A DNA stretch of 64,000 nucleotides from Terriglobales bacterium. Lineage in GTDB: Bacteria; Acidobacteriota; Terriglobia; Terriglobales; Acidobacteriaceae. Where the stretch lies: assembly GCA_035561515.1 (NCBI GenBank), contig DATMXP010000043.1:57961-121960 (forward strand), in the 5' to 3' direction. The position numbers were made by a program, and so were the translations under genes. Each line of letters begins with the position of its first letter. Position 1 is the first letter of the stretch. Shown in pieces: positions 26,295 to 34,610 of the stretch. The notes beneath the pieces were generated by a model, which was not told the origin of the DNA, did no database searches, and saw only the letters and a list, made by a program, of their open reading frames with translations.

Positions 26295-27035
26295 ATGTTC
26301 GAGCGATATACAGAAAGGGCACGCCGGACCATTTTCGTCGCCCGCTACGAAGCCGCGGAACTCGGTGCGCAGGAGATTGAAACCGAGCACCTGTTGCTTG
26401 GCTTGATCCGCGAGAGCCATCACCTGCTGCGCTTCCTGCCTGCCCTCAACACATTGGGCGAACTGCGCAATGAGATCCTGGCTTCGGTGCCGGTCAGGGA
26501 GATCAATAGCTCGCAGGATATCCCCTTGGCCATGCCGGCAAAACGAATGCTGGCGTATGCCGCCGAGGAGGCGGAGTCGTTGGGCCATACGCATGTCGGG
26601 ACGGAGCACTTGTTCCTCGGCCTGCTGCGCGAAAGCGATTCGTTGGGCGGAAAACTCTGCACAAAGTACGGCGCCGAACTCGGCAAGACGCGCCAGTTAA
26701 TGATGACGTCGGCGAGCGCCGTCATGCCGGGGCAGCAGGGTGGCAATTATGTTCGCCATCAGGCCGAAGGATGCGTCATCTTCGTGGAAGCGAACTCGGG
26801 CGAGCGAGTCGGCATTACGGGACTGAACGCGCTGGACCGGATTCCGCGCGAAGGAGAATTCGTCAGCCTGGATGATTACCGTAATCGTCCGCGGAAGTTC
26901 CGGGTGGTAGAGGTGGTGTATCACTTTCATCGAGACCCGGCGAATGCACCGGCATCTGCACACCGATTGTCCTCGGTGACAGTGCGAGTGTTGCAGATCG
27001 CAGGCCATCCTGGTGCGATTACGGACAGCACGTAG
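26295..27035 (+). CDS. Stand-alone Clp N-domain protein
   Basis: The 246-residue product begins MFERYTERARRTIFVARYEAAELG and contains two Clp N-terminal repeats (about 1-70 and 75-145; IETEHLLLGLIRES and VGTEHLFLGLLRES), the substrate- and adaptor-docking domain of ClpA/ClpC. No AAA+ ATPase domain follows. Instead a C-terminal domain of about 95 residues (VIFVEANSGERVGITGLNALDRIPREGEFVSL...VVEVVYHF) of beta character ends the protein. Such proteins may act as adaptors or decoys for ClpC-type unfoldases; that is inference. A terminator follows. Confidence 0.82.
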   Translation: MFERYTERARRTIFVARYEAAELGAQEIETEHLLLGLIRESHHLLRFLPALNTLGELRNEILASVPVREINSSQDIPLAMPAKRMLAYAAEEAESLGHTHVGTEHLFLGLLRESDSLGGKLCTKYGAELGKTRQLMMTSASAVMPGQQGGNYVRHQAEGCVIFVEANSGERVGITGLNALDRIPREGEFVSLDDYRNRPRKFRVVEVVYHFHRDPANAPASAHRLSSVTVRVLQIAGHPGAITDST

Positions 27036-27072
27036 ACGCAAGATGTGGCTCCGTCGAAGCTCTGTGACGTTT

Positions 27073-27112
27073 ATTCCGTTTTGGGAACAATTCCAAAACG
27101 GAATTCGTTTTT
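27073..27112 (+). terminator. Terminator after the Clp N-domain gene
   Basis: A perfect 12-bp stem (ATTCCGTTTTGG / CCAAAACGGAAT, loop GAACAATT at 27085-27092) followed by TCGTTTTT. It also isolates the downstream toxin-antitoxin-like pair. Confidence 0.82.
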
Positions 27113-27261
27113 GCACAGCAGACGAAAACGGCTGCTGGATGCAGACTTCCAGCGGGTATACTCCGATTCGAACCTGTGAGTGGACCACCAGGAACTCGCT
27201 TCCCCAGACTGAGGCGACACTCATTCGCGGTTGATTCTTACCCAAGAAGCGACTTAATATA

Positions 27262-27585
27262 ATGACAAGTTCATTCACCCGACCCAAGCCGCTCTCGGCG
27301 AAGGAAGTACGGGAAATTGTGCGCGACGCACTGGAGAAAGGCGTATACCGCGAGACGAGTCATGCAAAGTTCGATCACGCCGAGCGGATGATTGGGATCC
27401 AGGATGTTCTTTATGGATTGGAAACTGATTGGCGGTCATGCACGCCCGATGAATTCAATCCGGTTGAGTGGCAGTGGAAGTACCGGATTAGAACCCGGGA
27501 TATCGATGGGGAGAATTTGACCATCATTGTTGCGGTGGATCCACGGAGCAGGAGATTCGAGGTCATAACGAGATTCCATGAATGA
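27262..27585 (+). CDS. DUF4258-type protein, putative toxin
   Basis: The 107-residue product has the features of DUF4258, a small RelE/BrnT-like fold: SHAKFDHAERMIGIQDVLYGLE in the first half, then WQWKYRIRTRDIDGENLTIIVAVD and RRFEVITRFHE as the beta-sheet core. Its last eight bases overlap the start of an HTH gene, the toxin-before-antitoxin order of HigBA and MqsRA. Composition is lower in GC than the surrounding core genes. No catalytic residues are identified with certainty; a ribosome-dependent or free RNase role is inference from the fold. Confidence 0.65.
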   Translation: MTSSFTRPKPLSAKEVREIVRDALEKGVYRETSHAKFDHAERMIGIQDVLYGLETDWRSCTPDEFNPVEWQWKYRIRTRDIDGENLTIIVAVDPRSRRFEVITRFHE

Positions 27586-28090
27586 CCATAGTTGCAAGGA
27601 GTTCACGTCCACATCTACGCGGCCTTTTCATCTGACAACGGCGGGGCTTCCCAACGTTTATCTGGTCGGCGTAACGTACCGCAATTGCGCCGAGTGTCAC
27701 CGCCAGAGTGCCGAAATTCCGGCCATCAAGCGCCTGATGTTTGCCATAGCGGAATCCTTAGTCAAGAAGGAAGGATTGCTTTCAGGCGAGGAGATTCGAT
27801 TCCTACGAAAAGAAGTGGGAAAGAAAGCCGCTGATTTTGCAGCCCTGATCAACAAAACGCCAGAGCACTTTTCGAAACTCGAAAATGGTCAACTTCCACT
27901 GACGGAAGACACGGACAAGTTGGTTCGGCTCACCTACACGATGCTAAGTGGAAACAAGAAGCTGATGCAGTCGCTGGCGGAAAATGCCGAGGAGTGGCTC
28001 ACGTCCATTCACGGACGACGGCAAGAGCGCATTGTCGCCACTCACAACAAATCACTGCGGGCATGGAAAGTCTCCAGAAAAGCAGCATGA
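27578..28090 (+). CDS. MqsA-like HTH protein, putative antitoxin
   Basis: The 170-residue product has a short N-terminal segment with LPNVYLVGVTYRNCAEC (one CxxC near residues 37-40, a reduced form of the MqsA zinc site) and a central Xre-type HTH (about 75-125; LSGEEIRFLRKEVGKKAADFAALINKTPEHFSKLENG), followed by a basic tail. This layout matches MqsA-family antitoxins. The start overlaps the putative toxin gene by eight bases; a later start is possible because the first 25 residues look unstructured. It probably binds the toxin and represses the operon. Confidence 0.68.
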   Translation: MNDHSCKEFTSTSTRPFHLTTAGLPNVYLVGVTYRNCAECHRQSAEIPAIKRLMFAIAESLVKKEGLLSGEEIRFLRKEVGKKAADFAALINKTPEHFSKLENGQLPLTEDTDKLVRLTYTMLSGNKKLMQSLAENAEEWLTSIHGRRQERIVATHNKSLRAWKVSRKAA

Positions 28091-28143
28091 ACTAGCCCCC
28101 TTCCCGTTTTGGGAATTCGTGACAATTTCTTTGGATATTTTTC

Positions 28144-28186
28144 TTGGACGATAGTACGGTGCGTACTATAGTACGTGCCGTACTAT
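28144..28186 (+). promoter_or_regulatory. PadR operator palindrome overlapping promoter and start codon
   Basis: A 36-bp near-perfect palindrome (28151-28186, 32 of 36 positions symmetric) has GTACTATAGTAC at its centre, and each half is itself a dyad (AGTACG-N3-CGTACT). TTGGAC at 28144-28149 and TATAGT at 28167-28172, 17 bp apart, form a promoter whose -10 lies in the centre. The palindrome ends inside the ATG of the padR gene, with no ribosome site, so the transcript should be nearly leaderless and the regulator should repress itself by blocking RNA polymerase. Confidence 0.75.
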
Positions 28187-28736
28187 GAGTTCCGTTCCCA
28201 CATCGCTGGAATTTGCGCTGCTCGGCTTGGTGCGAATGCATCCGCAGTCGGGATATGACCTGCGCAAGACCTTCTCATCGACTCCCCTTCGCGCATATAG
28301 CGACAGTCCAGGTTCGATTTACCCGGCGCTTCGCCGAATGGAAGCCAAGCAGTGGATTGTGGCCACCGCCGAGAAGGACAGCAATCGCAAGCGGCAGGTG
28401 TACCGTGTGACTGCCACGGGAAAGAAAGCGTTGGTGTATTGGCTGCAGAAGCCGGTCACGCGCGATGACATCGTCTGGCGCCTCAATGACCTGATTCTCA
28501 GATTCGCTTTCCTCGACGGCAACGTACCGCGGCGGGCCACCTTGCGGTTCCTCGGAGAATTCGACCGCGAACTCGACTCTTATCTCCGCGACCTGCGCAG
28601 CTACTCGCACGATTCGGGGATGAACAAAAGCATCAACACCGGCACGCTCGCCTTTCAGTTTGGGGTCGAAGGTTTCGAAGCAAACCTCGCGTGGGTGCGG
28701 CGCGTCCGCAAACAACTCGAAGGAGATCAGCCATGA
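28185..28736 (+). CDS. PadR-family transcriptional regulator
   Basis: The 183-residue product has the PadR winged helix (residues 8-90; SLEFALLGLVRMHPQSGYDLRKTF, GSIYPALRRMEAKQWI, RQVYRVTATGKKALVYWL) and a C-terminal helical dimerisation domain (about 100-180), i.e. the longer vir/AphA-like subfamily. The start is fixed by the N-terminal fit to the family; it lies inside the operator palindrome at 28151-28186. The next gene, a membrane protein, overlaps its stop codon (ATGA) and is the likely regulated partner, as in PadR-controlled export systems. Confidence 0.92.
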   Translation: MSSVPTSLEFALLGLVRMHPQSGYDLRKTFSSTPLRAYSDSPGSIYPALRRMEAKQWIVATAEKDSNRKRQVYRVTATGKKALVYWLQKPVTRDDIVWRLNDLILRFAFLDGNVPRRATLRFLGEFDRELDSYLRDLRSYSHDSGMNKSINTGTLAFQFGVEGFEANLAWVRRVRKQLEGDQP

Positions 28737-29590
28737 AAACCGTCGGAAAGATCCTGCTAGGCGTTATCGCTTACGGCATAAGCATGGTCGTAAGTGGCGC
28801 ATTGATGACGGCGCTGCATCTGCCGATGCTGCGCCCAATTCCGGGCGAAACCCGGTCACCGGAAACACAATTCCTGCTGATGATGTTGTGCACTCCGGTT
28901 CTTATCGTCGGCCTGATTCCGCTCGTACAGGGGCTCCGCGGGACATGGGTTCAGCGCTGCCTTGCGATCGCGGCCTTGATGTTTGTAACGCTCGGTTTGA
29001 ACACGATCATTGAGCTCACCATATTCAGCGACCTGCTTCCGGACGGCAACCTGCTGGTCTCCGCATTCTTCATTTTGCCTGCATTGATTACTGCGGCAGT
29101 GATTTCCTACGGCAAAGGCCGCACCGAAGAGCCCACCTTTGCGCATTTCGGGATTGGCGGGTGGAGTTGGCGCCTGGTGTTAGCGTGGATGTCTTTCCCG
29201 GTGATCTACTTTCTCTTCGGAATGTGCGTAGGTCCGTTCGTTGCACCTCACTACATGGCCGGGGTGGCCGGACTGAAAATTCCGCCAGTAGACGTAATCA
29301 TCAAGACGCAATTGGTTCGCAGCCTCTTTTTCCTGGCCGCATCCTTCCCAGCAGTACTGCTTTGGACCAAGTCTCGCGGTAAGTTCATCATGGCAATGGG
29401 TTTGGCACACGCGGTGATGGTTGGGATATTCCCGCTTATGCAGGCAGGATTTCTTCCCATGCTGCTGCGCGTTCTGCACAGCATAGAGATAACAGCGGAC
29501 TCGTTCGCCTACGCGGCCGTGCTCGGCCTTCTCTTCTTCCGGGCAAAGAAAGCAGAAGTGCTCGAAGTAGCGAAATCAACGGCAGCGTAA
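28733..29590 (+). CDS. Multi-pass membrane protein in a PadR operon
   Basis: The ATG at 28733 overlaps the padR stop and has a good ribosome site (GAAGGAG). The 285-residue product has about eight predicted membrane helices spread over its length (from KILLGVIAYGISMVVSGALM at the N-terminus to FAYAAVLGLLFFRAKKAEV at the C-terminus) with few charged loops. No transporter family is recognised. Coupling to PadR suggests an inducible membrane function such as efflux or envelope protection. A long hairpin follows. Confidence 0.78.
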   Translation: MKTVGKILLGVIAYGISMVVSGALMTALHLPMLRPIPGETRSPETQFLLMMLCTPVLIVGLIPLVQGLRGTWVQRCLAIAALMFVTLGLNTIIELTIFSDLLPDGNLLVSAFFILPALITAAVISYGKGRTEEPTFAHFGIGGWSWRLVLAWMSFPVIYFLFGMCVGPFVAPHYMAGVAGLKIPPVDVIIKTQLVRSLFFLAASFPAVLLWTKSRGKFIMAMGLAHAVMVGIFPLMQAGFLPMLLRVLHSIEITADSFAYAAVLGLLFFRAKKAEVLEVAKSTAA

Positions 29591-29596
29591 ACCGGG

Positions 29597-29634
29597 GTGC
29601 TCTGACGTGATTCCTGACGATCACGTCAGAGCAC
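29597..29634. terminator. Bidirectional terminator-like hairpin
   Basis: GTGCTCTGACGTGA (29597-29610) and TCACGTCAGAGCAC (29621-29634) form a perfect 14-bp stem between two convergent genes; the left end starts six bases after one stop and the right arm overlaps the other gene's stop codon. The T-tract is poor on both strands. Confidence 0.6.
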
Positions 29635-29991
29635 GACCACCGTGATGCCACGGTTATCGCGCCCGATATCGCAATCTTTCTTCAACTCCGGCCAGTTCTT
29701 GCACAGCTCCCACGTGGCTTCGTCGGATATACGCCAGTTCTCACCGAATATGACCGCTTTGAGTTCATGCTGATGAAGACGCTTCATCAGCGCCTTCTGG
29801 ACGGCGATGCGTATTTCACCGCCTTTGCCGGTGGAGCCGTATCCGTGTACGAACTTCAGTAATTGCACGCCCTCTTTGCTTGCGCGACGGAGTTCCAGTT
29901 CCATGTGGGAAAGGGCTTCGCGAACGAAGGGCATGCCCTCTTTCAGGTTCACCACTTTGGTCGAAAGTTTGTGCTGGGCCGGCACACGCAA
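29626..29991 (-). CDS. Smr-domain protein
   Basis: The 121-residue product contains a Smr (MutS2-related) domain: VVNLKEGMPFVREALSHMELELRRAS, then LKFVHGYGSTGKGGEIRIAVQKAL with the HGxGxxGxG core, then a variable C-terminus (FGENWRISDEATWELCK, GRDNRGITVVVL). The family's usual LDLHG is altered to VNLKEG, so the nuclease activity known for some Smr domains may be lost. The start is TTG at 29991 or GTG at 29985, neither with a ribosome site. It lies 15 bases after the permease gene on the same strand. Confidence 0.75.
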   Translation of the reverse strand: MRVPAQHKLSTKVVNLKEGMPFVREALSHMELELRRASKEGVQLLKFVHGYGSTGKGGEIRIAVQKALMKRLHQHELKAVIFGENWRISDEATWELCKNWPELKKDCDIGRDNRGITVVVL

Positions 29992-30006
29992 ATAGTACGC
30001 GAGTTA

Positions 30007-31224
30007 CTACTCGTAACGCAGTGCTTCAATAGGGTCGAGTCGCGAAGCTTTTCTCGCCGGGTAGTATCCGAAGAAGACGCCCACGGCAATTGAGAAAGCA
30101 ACCGCCACAACAATCGAGAGTGGCGACACGAGGACCGGCCATTTCAGGACGCTGCTGATGACGACAGAAGTGGTGATCCCGAGTGTGACCCCGATGATGC
30201 CGCCCATGAGGCTCATCACCATGGATTCTGTCAGGAATTGGCGCTGAACATCTTCTTCGGTTGCACCGATGGCGATGCGGATCCCAATCTCGCGAGTACG
30301 CTCGGTTACGGAGACGAGCATGATGTTCATGATGCCGATGCCGCCGACCAGCAATGAAACACTCGCAATGGAGGCCAGCAACAGGGTCAATACCTCGGAG
30401 GACTGATTCGCAAGTTCAGCCACATCGGCCAGGTTGCGAACGAAGAAGTCGTCGTCCTGTCCCGGCTGGATGCGATGACGATCCCGCAAGAGCGCAGTAA
30501 TCTGCTGCTGTGCCGCGTAGCTTGCTTCCTGCGACTTGGCAGAGACCATCACGTAGCCAAGCCAATCCTGTCCGGTGATCTTCTTCTGCAGGGTCGATAT
30601 GGGAACGTAGACCGCATCGTCCTGATCGGCACCCATGCCGGACTGTCCCTTGGGAATGAGAACGCCGACAACCTGGAACGGCAACGTACCGATGCGGATG
30701 GTTTGGCCGATGGGGTCGACTGCGCCGAAGAGGTTCTGCCGAACTGTCTCACCGATCACCGCGACATTCGCCGACATACGAACGTCATCCTGGGTGAAGG
30801 AGCCTCCTTCCGCGAAAGGCCAGTCCCTGACCTGGAAGAAATCGGGCGTGGTGCCATTGATGCGGGTGCTCCAGTTCTGGCCGCCGTAAACGACCTGCTG
30901 TGAAGAAGCGGAACCGGGGGCCGCGGCGGCACAGGCAGTACACTCGCGGATGATGGCCTGGACGTCTGAGTCGACGAGTGTTTTGGTAGCGCCTCCGCCC
31001 ATGCGTATGCCACCACGATTCACGCTTCCGGCGCTTACGAATAGCACGTTCGATCCCATCGAGGAGATCTGGGCCTGTACCTGTTGTTGTGCTCCCTGGC
31101 CGATGGCGACCATGGCAATGACAGCGGCAACACCGATCACGATGCCGAGCATGGTGAGCACCGAACGCATTTTGTTGCGCGCCAGTGCCCGTAGAGCGAC
31201 CTGAATGATGGCGCGGAGTTCCAT
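30007..31224 (-). CDS. MacB/FtsX-type ABC transporter permease
   Basis: The ATG at 31224 gives 405 residues starting MELRAIIQVALRALARNKMRS, the usual start of MacB permeases; a longer frame would overlap the divergent tldD gene. One N-terminal membrane helix (about 20-45, TMLGIVIGVAAVIAMVAIG) is followed by a periplasmic MacB core domain (about 50-270) and three C-terminal helices of the FtsX domain (about 285-395, including SVSLLVGGIGIMNIMLVSVTERTREIGIRIAIGA). No ATPase or membrane-fusion gene is adjacent, so it is an orphan permease as often found in Acidobacteria. Likely role: ATP-driven mechanotransmission or export through an outer-membrane channel. Confidence 0.9.
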   Translation of the reverse strand: MELRAIIQVALRALARNKMRSVLTMLGIVIGVAAVIAMVAIGQGAQQQVQAQISSMGSNVLFVSAGSVNRGGIRMGGGATKTLVDSDVQAIIRECTACAAAAPGSASSQQVVYGGQNWSTRINGTTPDFFQVRDWPFAEGGSFTQDDVRMSANVAVIGETVRQNLFGAVDPIGQTIRIGTLPFQVVGVLIPKGQSGMGADQDDAVYVPISTLQKKITGQDWLGYVMVSAKSQEASYAAQQQITALLRDRHRIQPGQDDDFFVRNLADVAELANQSSEVLTLLLASIASVSLLVGGIGIMNIMLVSVTERTREIGIRIAIGATEEDVQRQFLTESMVMSLMGGIIGVTLGITTSVVISSVLKWPVLVSPLSIVVAVAFSIAVGVFFGYYPARKASRLDPIEALRYE

Positions 31225-31308
31225 AAAAAGCCCACTTATATGAACCCGCTTTCGGAGCTCAGGTCGCGCGTGGGAGTGCAGCTCCGAAAATAGTCCCGAG
31301 GAGTTATC

Positions 31309-32793
31309 ATGCTTGCCTGTCATATGAAAGAGATTGGCTCCTGGGTTCTGGACATCTGCTCGGCTCGTGGAGCCGAGTACGCTGAAGCGAGAGTGGTTGA
31401 CGAGCGGCATCGGGCGCTCGCAACGAAGAACGGGAAAATAGCGTCGGCCTCCGACTCGGAGTCTCTGGGATTGGGAATCCGGGTGCTTGCGGATGGCGCA
31501 TGGGGCTTCGCCGCAACAGAGGATCTGACGCGGGCGGGTGTGGAAACGGCCGCTGCCCAGGCGCTGGAGATCGCGCGCGCGTCGGCACAAGTCAAGAAAG
31601 ATGGAGTCCGGTTAGCGCCGGAGAAGGCGTATCAGGATGACTGGTCGAGTCCCTGCCAGATTGACCCGTTCAGCATTTCCATTGAGCAGAATCTAGATTT
31701 GCTGATGAAGATCGATGCGGAACTTCGTTCGGTGCAGGGCGTGACGCTTGCCGAGACGAACCTGAACTTCCGCCGTTACGAGCAGTGGTTCTACAACTCG
31801 GACGGATCGGATATTCACCAACTCAAGTACACGACCGGCGCAGGATACGCCGCGTACTCGTTTGAGGGCACCGAAATCCAAAAACGGTCGTATCCGAATT
31901 CGTTCGGCGGACAGTGGCAAGACAAAGGCTACGAACTCGTCGAACAACTGAAGCTGTTGGAGAATGCCCGAAGAATTGGTGAAGAAGCTGTCGCGCTGCA
32001 CAAGGCCGATCAGTGTCCCGAGGGGCGGTTCGACATCATTCTTGATTCTTCGCAATTGGGACTACAGATTCACGAGTCCGTGGGACATCCGATTGAACTT
32101 GACCGAGTGCTCGGGATGGAGGCGAACTTCGCCGGCACATCGTTCCTCACGCTGGACAAGCTGCACAGCCTGAAATACGGCAGCGACATCGTGAACGTGG
32201 TCGCCGACGCGACCGAAAGCCACGGGCCGGGCCTGGGGACGTTCAAGTATGACGACGAGGGCGTACCTGCACAATGCACGCCGATCATTTCGAACGGTCT
32301 GTTCACGGGATATCTGAGCTCGCGCGACACGGCGCACATGATCGGCTTGAAACGCTCGGGCGGGACGATGCGCGCGGAGAGTTGGAATCGTGTGCCGATG
32401 ATTCGGATGACAAACATCAGCATCCTGCCGGGTGAAAAACCGCTGACACTGGATGAGCTGATCGCCTCAACCGATCACGGAATCTTCTTCAAGACGAACC
32501 GGTCCTGGTCGATTGACGACAAGCGTTACAACTTCCAGTTCGGCACTGAAATCGGGTGGGAGATCAAGGGCGGCAAACTTACTCGGATGTTGAAGAACCC
32601 TTCGTATTCGGGAATCACCACGGACTTCTGGAATTCCATGGAAGCAATTTGCTCGCGGGATCAATGGACATTGTGGGGCACTCCGAACTGCGGAAAAGGA
32701 CAGCCGCAACAAGTGATGGGAACTGGACATGGAGCGGCGCCAGCGAGGTTTCGTAACGTAAAAGTCGGCACCGCATACAAGGGGGCTGAATAA
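31309..32793 (+). CDS. tldD: TldD-family metalloprotease
   Basis: The ATG at 31309 has a strong ribosome site (GAGGAG). The 494-residue product contains the zinc motif HESVGHPIELD (about residue 258) in the C-terminal half, where TldD binds zinc through HExxxH, and the family's preceding FDIILDSSQLGLQIHE and following YDDEGVPAQ and GLKRSGGTMRAES segments. TldD and TldE form a heterodimeric protease that trims peptides, for example microcin precursors, or degrades CcdA. The partner gene follows with overlapping stop and start (TAATG). Confidence 0.92.
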   Translation: MLACHMKEIGSWVLDICSARGAEYAEARVVDERHRALATKNGKIASASDSESLGLGIRVLADGAWGFAATEDLTRAGVETAAAQALEIARASAQVKKDGVRLAPEKAYQDDWSSPCQIDPFSISIEQNLDLLMKIDAELRSVQGVTLAETNLNFRRYEQWFYNSDGSDIHQLKYTTGAGYAAYSFEGTEIQKRSYPNSFGGQWQDKGYELVEQLKLLENARRIGEEAVALHKADQCPEGRFDIILDSSQLGLQIHESVGHPIELDRVLGMEANFAGTSFLTLDKLHSLKYGSDIVNVVADATESHGPGLGTFKYDDEGVPAQCTPIISNGLFTGYLSSRDTAHMIGLKRSGGTMRAESWNRVPMIRMTNISILPGEKPLTLDELIASTDHGIFFKTNRSWSIDDKRYNFQFGTEIGWEIKGGKLTRMLKNPSYSGITTDFWNSMEAICSRDQWTLWGTPNCGKGQPQQVMGTGHGAAPARFRNVKVGTAYKGAE

Positions 32794-34178
32794 TGCTCAG
32801 CAGGGACAAAGCCTCCGACATTTTCGACAAGGTTCAGAAGCACTCTTCCGCCGATGAGGTTGAACTCATCGTCAATGGGGGAAAGAGTTCGCTTACGCGT
32901 TTTGCGAATAACGAGATCACGCAAAATGTGAGCGAAGAGAATTACGTCCTGAGTGTTCGCGTGAATCTCGATGGACGCACCGCTCGTGCAACAACCAACA
33001 AGTTCGACGAAGACTCGATTCGGCGGGTGGTGGAGTCGGCCACGGCGTTGGCGCGGGTGCAGGACAAAGATCCCGACCTGTTACCGATGCCCGCGCCTTC
33101 GGAGTTTGCTGCGCCGATTTCTCCCGTCGGACGTGCCTTCTTCGAAACGTCCAGTATCGGACCTCGCGAACGCGCCGAGGCAGTCGGCAAGATGGTCGGC
33201 GTCGCGAAGCAGCATGACCTGAACTCTGCCGGAATCTTCGCCACGTCTGAAAGCGTGGAAGCGCTTTTCAACTCACGCGGCGTTAGCGCTTATCACACGC
33301 AGACTCAGGCCGACGCGTCGATCACGATGATCGGCACAGATTCGTCGGGTTGGCAGAAAGCGACGTATCCTGATGCGCGCGATCTCGATCCGAGGCGACT
33401 TGCGGAAACGGCGGCAAAGAAGGCGAAGGAGTCGGCGCATCCGAAGGAACTGCCTCCCGGCAAGTACACAGTCATTTTGGAGCCGGCGGCTGTTCTTGAC
33501 CTGGTCGGCTTCATGTTCTGGGATTGGGGTGGACAGGCCATCCTCGACGAGCGCTCATTCCTGAATAACCGTATTGGCAAGCGCATCTTCGGCGAAAACA
33601 TTACGATCATCGACGACGTTTACCATCCGCTCCAGACTGGCGCGCCATTTGACGGCGAAGGTGTTCCGCGAAAACGCGTGCCGCTGGTGGAAAACGGGAC
33701 TGTCGAAAGATTGGTGTTCTCCCGGGGTACTGCAGCCAAGTTGAAGGATTCTGAGTTCAGGGACAAAGTCGGTCCCGTGGAAGCTACCGGGCACGGCTTC
33801 CCTCTTCCGAACGAAATCGGGGAGATGCCGACGAACATCGTGATCACCGGTCCGGCGGGCCAGAGCAAGACGGTCGACCAGATGATCGCATCGACCGAGC
33901 GCGGCATCCTCGTTACGAGACTCTGGTACATCCGAGAAGTTGAGCCCTACGAAAAGCTACTCACCGGGATGACGAGGGACGGCACTTTCCTTATAGAAAA
34001 CGGCCAGGTACGCCAGGGATTGCTGAATTTCCGCTTCAACGAAAGCATGATCCACATGCTCAATAACGTGGAGGCTATGAGCGAATCGGTGCGGTCGAGC
34101 GGGGAGGAATCGTTCGACATGGTGGTTCCGGCGATGAAAGTCCGGGACTTCAATTTCACCGAAGTCACCAAGTTCTAG
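32793..34178 (+). CDS. pmbA: TldE/PmbA-family protein
   Basis: The 461-residue product is the non-catalytic partner of TldD: same fold (GKSSLTRFANNEITQNVSEENY, LSVRVNLDGRTARATTNK in the N-terminal domain; ILEPAAVLDLVGFMFWDWGG, FGENITIIDDVYHP, FDGEGVPRKRVPLVENGTV in the C-terminal domain) but no HExxxH. The start overlaps the tldD stop, so the two are coupled. It closes the protease chamber in known TldD/E complexes. No precursor peptide gene is evident nearby. Confidence 0.92.
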   Translation: MLSRDKASDIFDKVQKHSSADEVELIVNGGKSSLTRFANNEITQNVSEENYVLSVRVNLDGRTARATTNKFDEDSIRRVVESATALARVQDKDPDLLPMPAPSEFAAPISPVGRAFFETSSIGPRERAEAVGKMVGVAKQHDLNSAGIFATSESVEALFNSRGVSAYHTQTQADASITMIGTDSSGWQKATYPDARDLDPRRLAETAAKKAKESAHPKELPPGKYTVILEPAAVLDLVGFMFWDWGGQAILDERSFLNNRIGKRIFGENITIIDDVYHPLQTGAPFDGEGVPRKRVPLVENGTVERLVFSRGTAAKLKDSEFRDKVGPVEATGHGFPLPNEIGEMPTNIVITGPAGQSKTVDQMIASTERGILVTRLWYIREVEPYEKLLTGMTRDGTFLIENGQVRQGLLNFRFNESMIHMLNNVEAMSESVRSSGEESFDMVVPAMKVRDFNFTEVTKF

Positions 34179-34276
34179 CCCAATTTGGGCATACTTCCGG
34201 AACTAACACCGGTACCACCGCTCGCGAACTTTCGTAACTTTGAGAACAAGGGGAATAGCCCTAATCTAGAGCCCTC

Positions 34277-34597
34277 GTGCTAGAAAACGGAAACATTACG
34301 GAAATGCGGAGTGCAGTGCGGTTCCCAGTGAGACTCCCGATCGCCATTCGTGCTGGGGCGGCGGAAGTGATGGCCGAAACGCAAGACATGTCCGCAGGCG
34401 GCGTTCTGTTCAACATCGATTCAGACATGACCATTGGCTCCAACATCGAGTTCACGATTTCTATCCCTGCAGACGTGATCGGCGCTCCGGCGGACGTTCT
34501 GGTCAGTGGGGAAGGTCGTGTAGTCCGGTGTTCGCCCGAAGAAGGGCGCAAGTCGGTAGCCGCTGTGATTGACGAGTATCGATTCGAACGAGCCTAG
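34277..34597 (+). CDS. PilZ-domain protein (c-di-GMP receptor)
   Basis: The 106-residue product, from a GTG, is essentially a single PilZ domain: RSAVRFPVRLP carries the RxxxR motif (Arg11, Arg15) and DMSAGGVLFN the D/NxSxxG motif (about 37-42), the two c-di-GMP contact sites, followed by the beta-barrel strands. Both motifs are intact, so binding is expected. Its gene lies 13 bases before a response-regulator-like gene, which links it to transcriptional control, and a diguanylate cyclase gene lies 14 kb away. Confidence 0.88.
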   Translation: MLENGNITEMRSAVRFPVRLPIAIRAGAAEVMAETQDMSAGGVLFNIDSDMTIGSNIEFTISIPADVIGAPADVLVSGEGRVVRCSPEEGRKSVAAVIDEYRFERA

Positions 34598-34610
34598 AGA
34601 GAAAGGGTCT

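Noticed and set aside
27150..27192. tRNA 3'-end-like sequence (TTCGAACC, later CCACCA) before the toxin-antitoxin pair
   Set aside because: The T stem does not pair and no acceptor partner exists, so it is not a tRNA or clear attachment site.
31225..31590. N-terminal extension of the MacB-like permease
   Set aside because: It overlaps the divergent tldD gene and lacks similarity to permease starts; ATG at 31224 begins the typical sequence.
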